Positions 1 through 7,800 of a stretch of DNA of 64,000 nucleotides are shown piece after piece. Source of the stretch: Bacteroides sp. Lineage in GTDB: Bacteria > Bacteroidota > Bacteroidia > Bacteroidales > Muribaculaceae. The stretch is taken from contig JAAVCH010000019.1 of NCBI GenBank assembly GCA_014802425.1, forward strand, positions 62,001 to 126,000, in the 5' to 3' direction. The notes beneath the pieces were generated by a model. The model was not told where the DNA came from, did not search any database, and saw only the letters and a program-made list of their open reading frames with translations. The position numbers and the translations under genes were made by a program. The number at the start of each line of letters is the position of its first letter. Position 1 is the first letter of the stretch.

Positions 1-56
1 CGGGCATACGGAGCCATCACCGCACATATAGATGCAATCAGGAATAATCGTCTCAT
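1..56 (-). CDS. 5' end of a secreted-protein gene, cut by the window edge
   Basis: Reading leftward from an ATG at 54-56, the frame stays open to the window edge and encodes a textbook signal peptide start: Met-Arg-Arg, then a hydrophobic run (LFLIASICAVMAP), then a small-residue region (YA) suitable for signal peptidase I. Only about 18 codons are visible, so the product cannot be named. The same bases read rightward give an open stretch ending in TAA at 67-69, which could instead be the tail of an upstream gene, but the signal-peptide reading is more specific. If correct, this gene is divergent from the serine dehydratase gene and shares its 220-base upstream region. Confidence 0.45.
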   Translation of the reverse strand, partial: MRRLFLIASICAVMAPYA

Positions 57-171
57 TTCAGTCAGGTAAGGGGCACTTGCGGAGCGGAAGCCGGATCCGG
101 ACATACCCATACTATAACCAAACGTGAGGGTATACTGAAAAATTGTGAATTTCGCCGGCGCAAGGTCCGCA

Positions 172-203
172 TTTGGTAGAGTAGAAACAAAATGCTAAAT
201 TTG
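172..203 (+). promoter_or_regulatory. Bacteroidota-type promoter for the serine dehydratase gene
   Basis: TTTG at 172-175 and TAAATTTG at 196-203 are separated by 20 bases, matching the -33/-7 promoter of the Bacteroidota primary sigma factor. The predicted start of transcription is near 210, giving a leader of about 65 bases before the ATG at 278. I see no other recognisable element in the 57-277 divergent spacer. Confidence 0.6.
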
Positions 204-277
204 CGTTGCGGTAGCGAGCGTCAGCGCTGTCTCTCCCCTACCCCGCCTTTCCTACCATCAATAAAGCCACTCCCATC

Positions 278-1492
278 ATGAAATCCATACGCGAACTATT
301 CCGCATCGGCACCGGGCCGTCGTCGTCCCACACCATGGGTCCCCGCCGGGCCGCCGAACTGTTTCTATCCAAGCACCTCCACGCATCCGGCTTCGAAGTG
401 GTGCTCTACGGCTCGCTTGCCGCCACCGGCAAAGGGCATATGACCGACGCCGCCATCATCGACGTGCTCTCACGTACCGACATGCCCGTCAATATCGTGT
501 GGAAACCCGATGTGTTCCTCCCCTACCATCCCAACGCCATGACCCTCAAGTCGCTCGACTCGATAGGATTCCCTACCGACGAGACCACCTACTACTCCGT
601 CGGCGGAGGCGCCATCGAGGAGGAAGGGCATCCGCGCGGAGGCTCGCCTGAAATCTACAATCTTGAGACGCTGGCCGAAATCATGCAGTACTGCGAACGC
701 ACCGGCCATTCCTACTGGGAATACGTGGAGCAGTGCGAAGGCCCCGGCATCTGGGACTATCTCCACGATGTGTGGGAGGCCATGAAGGCGGCCGTGGAAC
801 GCGGACTCGCCGCCGAAGGACGGCTGCCCGGCCCGCTCAACCTCCAGCGCAAGGCCAATTCCTATTATGTTAAGGCCGGTGGCTACAGGGACAATCTCAA
901 GTCGCGCGGACAGGTGTTCGCCTATGCCCTCGCCGTAAGCGAGGAGAACGCCTCGGGAGGCACCATCGTGACGGCTCCCACCTGCGGCAGCTGCGGAGTC
1001 GTGCCCGGAGTGCTCTATCATCTCTGGAAGAGCCGCAACTTCCCCGAGCGCCAGATGCTCCACGCCCTGGCCACGGCCGGACTTTTCGGCAACGTCGTGA
1101 AGCACAACGCCACTATCTCCGGAGCCGAAGGGGGATGCCAGGCAGAGGTGGGTGTGGCGTGCGCCATGGCCGCCGCAGCAGCAAGCCAGCTTTTCGGAGG
1201 CTCCGTAGCCCAGATTGAATACGCGGCCGAGATGGGGCTTGAACACCACCTCGGCATGACGTGCGACCCCGTCTGCGGCCTTGTGCAGATACCCTGCATC
1301 GAGCGCAACGCCTATGCCGCCGCCCGCGCGCTCGACGCCAACATCTACGCCAGCTTCACCGACGGCAACCACCGTGTGTCGTTCGACAAACTGGTGAAGG
1401 TCATGAAGGAGACCGGCCACGATATCCCTTCCCTCTACAAGGAGACCTCCACCGGCGGCCTGGCGAAGGACTATACCCAGATGTCGCGCTGA
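278..1492 (+). CDS. sdaA: L-serine ammonia-lyase (L-serine dehydratase), single chain
   Basis: Converts L-serine to pyruvate and ammonia in the cytoplasm with an oxygen-sensitive iron-sulfur cluster. The protein is 404 residues and has both family parts in one chain: the beta-type N-terminal domain with the GPSSSHTMGP signature (residues 13-22) and the alpha-type catalytic domain with TAPTCGSCG (about 232-240). Further cysteines in TCDPVCG (from about 329) and IPC (about 340) are the expected cluster ligands. The C-terminus lacks an obvious cysteine tail. The start is a clean ATG downstream of a good promoter. It is likely monocistronic or followed by ribonuclease Z after 71 bases. Identification rests on strong signature matches. 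Confidence 0.95.
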   Translation: MKSIRELFRIGTGPSSSHTMGPRRAAELFLSKHLHASGFEVVLYGSLAATGKGHMTDAAIIDVLSRTDMPVNIVWKPDVFLPYHPNAMTLKSLDSIGFPTDETTYYSVGGGAIEEEGHPRGGSPEIYNLETLAEIMQYCERTGHSYWEYVEQCEGPGIWDYLHDVWEAMKAAVERGLAAEGRLPGPLNLQRKANSYYVKAGGYRDNLKSRGQVFAYALAVSEENASGGTIVTAPTCGSCGVVPGVLYHLWKSRNFPERQMLHALATAGLFGNVVKHNATISGAEGGCQAEVGVACAMAAAAASQLFGGSVAQIEYAAEMGLEHHLGMTCDPVCGLVQIPCIERNAYAAARALDANIYASFTDGNHRVSFDKLVKVMKETGHDIPSLYKETSTGGLAKDYTQMSR

Positions 1493-1563
1493 CAGAGTCC
1501 GGCCTCAAGCGCCTCCCGACCGCATCGTGCCGCTGGCTTTCCCCTTAACCCCGATTTTTCCGC

Positions 1564-2490
1564 ATGGCAGATTTCATGATACACACTCTCGGCTGCGGGT
1601 CGGCCAAACCGACGCCGAGGCATAATCCGAGTTCCACGGTGGTGGAGTTCCGCAACAATCTCTTTATGGTGGACTGCGGCGAGGGCGCCCAGAAGGCGTT
1701 CCAGATGCAGCGTCTCAAGATGAACCGCCTGAGCCACATTTTCCTCACCCACCTCCACGGCGACCATGTACTCGGGCTGCCGGGGCTGGTCAGCACCCTC
1801 GGACTCGGCGACATGGGGGGAGAACTGACCATCCATACATTTGCCGAAGGGGAGCGGATCCTCAAGGATATCTTCGGATTCTTCGCCCGCCATCTTCCTT
1901 ACGAAATCAAGTTCAATATCCTCGACCCCTCACGCGAGGAGGTGGCGCTCGAAACGAAGGCGCTGCGTGTGCGCACCCTTCCGCTCCGGCATGTGGTGCC
2001 CACCGTGGGCTACATATTCGAGGAGAAGGAGAAGCCGCGCCATCTCGACCGCGCCATGTGTGATTTCCACGGGGTGCCCATGTCGCAGTTCAACAACATA
2101 AAGGCCGGCATGGACTGGACTCGCCCCGACGGCACCATCGTCTCCAACTCCCGCCTCACCACCGACCCCTCCCCCGCCCTGCGCTACGCCCATCTTTCCG
2201 ATACCGCCTTCGCGCCGGAAATAGCCGGCCGCATCGGCGCGGCCGACCTGCTTTTCCACGAGACCACCTACACCGACCTCCACCGGAAGGAAGCCGCCGA
2301 ACGCGGCCACAGCACAGCCCGCCAGGCCGCGGAGATGGCCAGCCTCAGCGGATCGCGCTGGCTCATGACCGGCCACTATTCATCACGCTATCACGACGAG
2401 AACGTATTCCGCGAGGAGGCCCTCGAGGTGCATCCCAATGTACTGCTCAACCGCGAGGGGCTCCGCACCGACCTCACTGCGCTCCCCTGA
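1564..2490 (+). CDS. rnz: Ribonuclease Z (tRNA 3'-processing endonuclease)
   Basis: A metallo-beta-lactamase-fold endonuclease that trims 3' trailers from tRNA precursors. At 308 residues it is the usual length of the short bacterial form. The zinc motif THLHGDH gives His63, His65, Asp67 and His68. Later metal and catalytic positions are visible in FHETTY (about residue 230), GHSTARQAA and the C-terminal MTGHYSSRY. It matters here because the only tRNA in the window (tRNA-Leu) has no encoded CCA and so needs 3' processing. The gene begins 71 bases after the serine dehydratase stop and could be read from the same promoter. No anomalies seen. Confidence 0.95.
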   Translation: MADFMIHTLGCGSAKPTPRHNPSSTVVEFRNNLFMVDCGEGAQKAFQMQRLKMNRLSHIFLTHLHGDHVLGLPGLVSTLGLGDMGGELTIHTFAEGERILKDIFGFFARHLPYEIKFNILDPSREEVALETKALRVRTLPLRHVVPTVGYIFEEKEKPRHLDRAMCDFHGVPMSQFNNIKAGMDWTRPDGTIVSNSRLTTDPSPALRYAHLSDTAFAPEIAGRIGAADLLFHETTYTDLHRKEAAERGHSTARQAAEMASLSGSRWLMTGHYSSRYHDENVFREEALEVHPNVLLNREGLRTDLTALP

Positions 2491-2643
2491 GCGGAATCCG
2501 GACGTACGATTCCGGACCAGTGTCCGTTTGCGTACACCATCGCCGGAACCGAACACACTATCTTTCAGTCAATTGAACTTTCCGGCATATTCATTGCCGT
2601 AATATCCGGCGAAATCATACGTATCCATCCAAAACATCAACAT

Positions 2644-4776
2644 ATGAGACAGATAGTTACCCGCTCGATTCTTATGACAATGGCCCTTCCGGTAATGCAG
2701 ACGGCTGCCGCCGCCATCCCGGCTGATTCGGCCGGCGTTGCCGCCGACGATGTACGCACCACCGAACTGACTGAATTGGTAGTGCAGGGACGCACCCAGA
2801 GGATAATCAAGTACGGTGTGGAATACACTCCCGACAAACGCACCAAGAAGCTGGCCACGAATGCCGTGTCGCTCCTTAAACTTATGGCTGTCCCCCAGCT
2901 GCAGGTCACTCCGGGGTCGCTTGAAGTAAGCATGACGGGCGGACGCTCCGTAAAGATATTCATCGACTACATGCCCGCCACCGAACAGGACCTCCGGGGC
3001 ATGCGCACCGAAGACGTGATGCGCGTCGAAGTGCTTGAGTACCCCGAAGATCCGCGCTTCGAGGGCGCCCAGTATGTGGTCAACTATATAATGCACAAGT
3101 ACGAATGGGGCGGCTATACCCAGATAGGGGGCGCCGTGAGGCCGGTCAATCTGATCAACGGCTACGGCTACCTCTATTCCAAGTTCGTCACGGGCAGATG
3201 GACCTTCGACGCCAACGCAGGAGCCTCAGGCACAAGAATCTCAAAAGCGGAAAGCGACCTCACCGAAACCTTCCGCGACTTCAACATCGGATCCAGCCGC
3301 ATCGACGCCGCCGACCGCACCTCGGCCTGCGACGACGGCCTCTCCACCCACAACGGCGAATGGGCGTCGCTCCGTGCGATTTACGCCACACCCGCCGTGC
3401 AGCTCGAACACACCGTCTACTTCAACCGCTCCGCCCAGCCCCACAACGACAAGTCGTCCCGCGTGGACTATTCCGATAATCTTTTCGGCTCCTCCGAATC
3501 CCATTCGGAAGAGGCTTCCACCAATGTCTCGCCGGGGCTGTCGGCCCGTTATGTCTTCAACCTTCCGAAGCAGAACTTCATCACGGCCTACTGGGGCCTC
3601 GGCTACAGCCATACCCGGCGCAACTCGCTCTATCGTCTCGGTGAGCTCGACCCCATCATCAACGACAACAGCGAGAATGTCTACAATCCCTATCTCACCC
3701 TGAACTATTCCCACCGCTTCTCGCATCAGAACACTTTCCGCACGGCCCTGATCACATCCAACTCCATCTACGACACCCGCTACAGCGGATCCTACGACGG
3801 ACGCCAGAAACTCGTGTCGTCGGAAAACATGCTTTTCCTTGAGTACATGCAGAACTGGTCGGCAGGCCTTTCGCTCTATTCGCGCCTCGGGATGTCGTAC
3901 GTCATAGGCCGTGTCAACGGAGTCAACACCCTCAAGGAGTGGAATCCGCGTCTTGGCCTGCAGCTCCGCTACAACATCAACCGCAACCACTCCGCTTCGG
4001 TTTCCGCATGGTGGGGCAACAGCCATCCCGGCCCCGAGTCGTCAAACAGCGCCATGGTGCAGTCCAACGAGCTTCTCTGGCTTATGGGAAACCCTGACCT
4101 GCGCAATACCCTTTTCCAGCAGGTCGACATCTCCTATGATTTCATCCCGAACAATGTGTTCGGCCTCTCTTTCTATGCCAAGTACGAGGGGAATCCCCAT
4201 AAGCAGGCCTACGAATTCCTCACCATCCCGGGCTACGACGGCCTCGTGCGCCGCATGGTCAACAGCGGCACCTGCCATACATGGCAGGCCAACCTGTCAG
4301 CTTCGCTCAGGCTTCTCGACAATTCCCTCATATTCAGGGGGGCGCTTATGGCCGAACGCATCGTGCTCACAGGAGCCGACGCACAGACGGTCAATAACCT
4401 GCGTCCCTCCATCGACGCCACATACATGGCGGGACAGCACTTCTCCATCAGCGCCGACTTCAACGGAAGCCTCACTTATCTCAATGCCTGGTCCAACGGA
4501 AGCCGCACGAAGATACCTGTCACCTACGGTCTCCGGGTGGCTTACGCCGCAGGCGAGTTCAAGGCCGAAGTGAGCAGCGGCAACTGGTGGAACGACGGCC
4601 GCATCCACACCGACTTCGACTCCCCCCTCTTCTCCAGCCATGGCTGGAGCTGGAGCAACGGTTACGCCGCCAATCTGGAACTGACGCTCTCCTATACCTT
4701 CACCTACGGCAAGAGAGTCGACCGCAACAACCGTCTCGGCCAGGGAGGCTCCGGCAGCTCCGCCATCCTGAAGTAA
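2644..4776 (+). CDS. Outer-membrane beta-barrel protein, TonB-dependent-receptor-like with short plug
   Basis: A 710-residue envelope protein with an N-terminal signal peptide (about residues 1-24, ending in alanines). Residues about 40-155 resemble a compact plug domain: an ELVVQGR strand, a central VSMTGGRSVKIFID strand, and VEVLEYPEDPRFEGA before the barrel. The remaining ~550 residues alternate aromatic and polar residues as outer-membrane strands do, closing with a terminal barrel-like segment (LELTLSYTFTYGKRV). Unlike classic SusC-type receptors it is short and lacks the N-terminal carboxypeptidase-regulatory-like domain. No SusD partner is adjacent. Its 3' end faces the alpha-2-macroglobulin gene, with only 24 bases between the stops. 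The substrate is unknown. Confidence 0.75.
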   Translation: MRQIVTRSILMTMALPVMQTAAAAIPADSAGVAADDVRTTELTELVVQGRTQRIIKYGVEYTPDKRTKKLATNAVSLLKLMAVPQLQVTPGSLEVSMTGGRSVKIFIDYMPATEQDLRGMRTEDVMRVEVLEYPEDPRFEGAQYVVNYIMHKYEWGGYTQIGGAVRPVNLINGYGYLYSKFVTGRWTFDANAGASGTRISKAESDLTETFRDFNIGSSRIDAADRTSACDDGLSTHNGEWASLRAIYATPAVQLEHTVYFNRSAQPHNDKSSRVDYSDNLFGSSESHSEEASTNVSPGLSARYVFNLPKQNFITAYWGLGYSHTRRNSLYRLGELDPIINDNSENVYNPYLTLNYSHRFSHQNTFRTALITSNSIYDTRYSGSYDGRQKLVSSENMLFLEYMQNWSAGLSLYSRLGMSYVIGRVNGVNTLKEWNPRLGLQLRYNINRNHSASVSAWWGNSHPGPESSNSAMVQSNELLWLMGNPDLRNTLFQQVDISYDFIPNNVFGLSFYAKYEGNPHKQAYEFLTIPGYDGLVRRMVNSGTCHTWQANLSASLRLLDNSLIFRGALMAERIVLTGADAQTVNNLRPSIDATYMAGQHFSISADFNGSLTYLNAWSNGSRTKIPVTYGLRVAYAAGEFKAEVSSGNWWNDGRIHTDFDSPLFSSHGWSWSNGYAANLELTLSYTFTYGKRVDRNNRLGQGGSGSSAILK

Positions 4777-4800
4777 AAGGGCTTACTCTTACCGGAGGCA

Positions 4801-7800
4801 TCAGTCGGCCACTGTGACTACGGCTCCCGCCGAGTGGGCCGTTATCAGGGGATAGTACTGCGACTGGGCAGTGGCGATGCCGGTGGAGTACTCGCCGTCG
4901 CGGTCGGCGGTGACATCGTAGCTGATAACGTATTTCCCTTTCGGCAGGGAAGTGATGAAGAAGTTGGTGGCCGCACGCCGTGTCTCCCGCAACAGCCATA
5001 CCCCGTCGTTGAGCTCGTAGGAGGTCAACTGTTCGGCGGGCTGCATGAAGGCTCCCAGACGATCGGTCAGCATCACGTAGTCAAGGTCGCGGTCGGTCAC
5101 CACAGTCAGCGTAACGCGTATGCGGTCTCCCTTCCGGAAATGCGTCGCGGCCTTTCCTGCGATCTGGCGTCCACCCTGCTCGTCAATGGGGAGAAGCATC
5201 TTCTCCACCTTTAGCTGGGGCACTCCCTGCGCCTTCACTTCCGAAGGCTTCCTGACGGCCTGGCGCATCACGCCGCCCCAGGCCGGTCCGCCGGCCTGAC
5301 GGCTTACCTCAAGCACTTTACCCGAAGTCTGCCCGGGTGTGAGGTCGAGATAGAAGTTGCCCGCAAGCGATCCGGCATCCGCAGGAAGCGCCACAGGCTC
5401 GCCATCAAGCGTTATCACGGGTACCCCGGCCGACTGCCTCGACCATCCGGAAGAGACGCCTACCACGGCATCGGCCACTTCAGCCACCTGCGACTCCGAC
5501 ATATTGAGGTTCCAGTCCTCGACCTGGCGCGTCAACACAAGATACTGACATAATCGCTCCACATCCTCCGACGCGGGGTCGATTACGCCGTATGCCTCCA
5601 GCACACGCGCGTTGAGCGTATAAGGTGGCTGCGCGCAATAATCCCCGCCACGGTCAAACCACATGCCCTTCTCCCGGGTATACTGCGAGTACTGCGCTAC
5701 CGATGTCAGGACATCCTTCGCCAGCCGGGTCATTCCTTCTTTATGAAGGAGTATGGCGGCAGTGGCTTTATGATAGAGGTCAAGGCTCTTCCATTCCCCC
5801 GGCAGACGGCGGAACATGTCGCGCCGCATCTCGGCGATATATCCGGAAGGGGCCCCGGTGGTCAGCAGGCCGCGCATATACTGATAGTCGATCTCGGCTG
5901 AGAGCGGATACCGCATCTTATCCTTATAGACCGTCGTGTGGTAGAGGCGTCCCTCCTCCTTATCTGCGAACGCCAGCCCGCTGTCGGCCATACCGGCAGC
6001 GGGTTCCGGCATCAGGCCGAGACGGCGCAGCATGCCGAATTTCAGAAGCACCTGCTTGGTGATGTAGAGGGATTCACCCATCTTCGGCATCCATGCCCAT
6101 CCGCCATCGGGCTTCTGCGTCTTTGAAAGCGACTCCAGAATCGCGGCAAGGCTGCGCTCCACCTCTACGGAGTCCGTAAGGGTCGTCAGGCTATGCATAC
6201 GGCGCGTCTCGGAAGAGCCGTCGTTGACCCAGGGAGTGTTGAGCAAGTCCGTGAGCTTCAGGTCGCCGTTCTGTTCAAGTGGCGACACGAGGGTACTGTC
6301 GCTGTTGCCGACCGCCGACTTCAATGCCTCCCTGAGCACGGGATAACGCCGTAAGATATCATGTCCGACAGCATTGGCATAAAGGGCGTTGGCCTGCACG
6401 AGCGCCGATTCGGAGTCAGGAGTCAGCAGACCGCTGAGTGAAGTCAGTACGTACCACGACGGATTAGCGCAATAATTGAGCGTCACAAGGTCGTCGGGCC
6501 CGATTTCGGGAAGTGTCACCGACAGGGTGGTATCCTTGGGAGCAAGGTAGAAGGTCGTGGTCTCCATCACCGGCTGCGACGACGGGAGCACCACGAGCGG
6601 ACCCTGCTCGCCATCGGAACCCACCGACGCACTTACCGTGGAGCGCACCGTAAGCATACCGACATCGGACGGCACCGCAAGGTCAAGGGCCATCACACGT
6701 GACGCAGCGGGAGCGACCTCCGTGAAGGTTTCCTCCGCGAACGCAATGACACGTCCCGACTGAGGCTCCACAGCCTCGATCCTGGTCCGCAGGTCAAGCG
6801 GTCGATCGGTGTTGTTGAATACCGTGGCGGGTATCTGGAGTTTGTCGTAGGTCAGCGCGAAGCGCGGCATCTGCGTAGTGACCATCACCGGCTTCGCGCT
6901 CACGGTCTGGTTGCGGTAGAGGGCCGTACGCATACGGTCGTCGTAACCGAGGAGCTGGAACTGCCATGTGGTGTTGAAGTCGGGCACTTCGAATTCCACC
7001 TCCAGGCATCCTTCGGCATCGGTCGTCATCAGCGGCCGGAAGAACGCCAGCGGGCATTCCATGGCGCGGTACGAGGCCTTGTCGACCTCGGCCGCAGTCC
7101 CGTCGGGGACTGATGTGTCAGCGGAGACCTCCTCCTCCACTGCCTCATCACCCATATCGGCCATGACGTTCGCCATCATGGGGGCGGCCGACGTCATCAT
7201 GACGCTTTCATCGGCTGCCACGCCGTAAGCCATCGCAGACGTCTGCAGACCGTCAGCGTCATACGCCACTCCGGCCGCAGCGCTCCCCCTCACCGCCGCG
7301 AATTTCTCGACGCCACCTTTGTAACGGCGTAATCCATATGAGGCGAAAAGCCGCTGGTTCCATAGATTCCAGACAGGCATGGTGTGGCCGCACGGAGTCG
7401 AATCGTAACCCTTCATCACATATCCGTAGCCGAAGACCGTTCCGGTGGTGCCACCCTGCCGTACCGAGACCCTACCCAAGCATGAATAATCCTGTATCCT
7501 CTCCGGCGAGACCGACCAGTTGAAAGGCACGAGGGCGTTAAGCGAGGCGTTGGAAAGCACGGCGGTCATTCCGGTGTAAGGGAGGCCGTGCCCCTCCTCT
7601 TCGAAAGTGAACTTCCAGGTCTCGGTCGAGCCGGATGATATGCGGTCGCGGAAAGTGTCGACCTTTATTTTCGGCCGCACCGAGGCTTCGTAAGGAAGCA
7701 CACGGACTGTAGCCGTCCTTATTGCGGCATCATGCACGGCTACGAACGTCACCTGCACCGCCTCACCCTCAACGGGAGCCGCCACTTCAAGCATCCTGTT

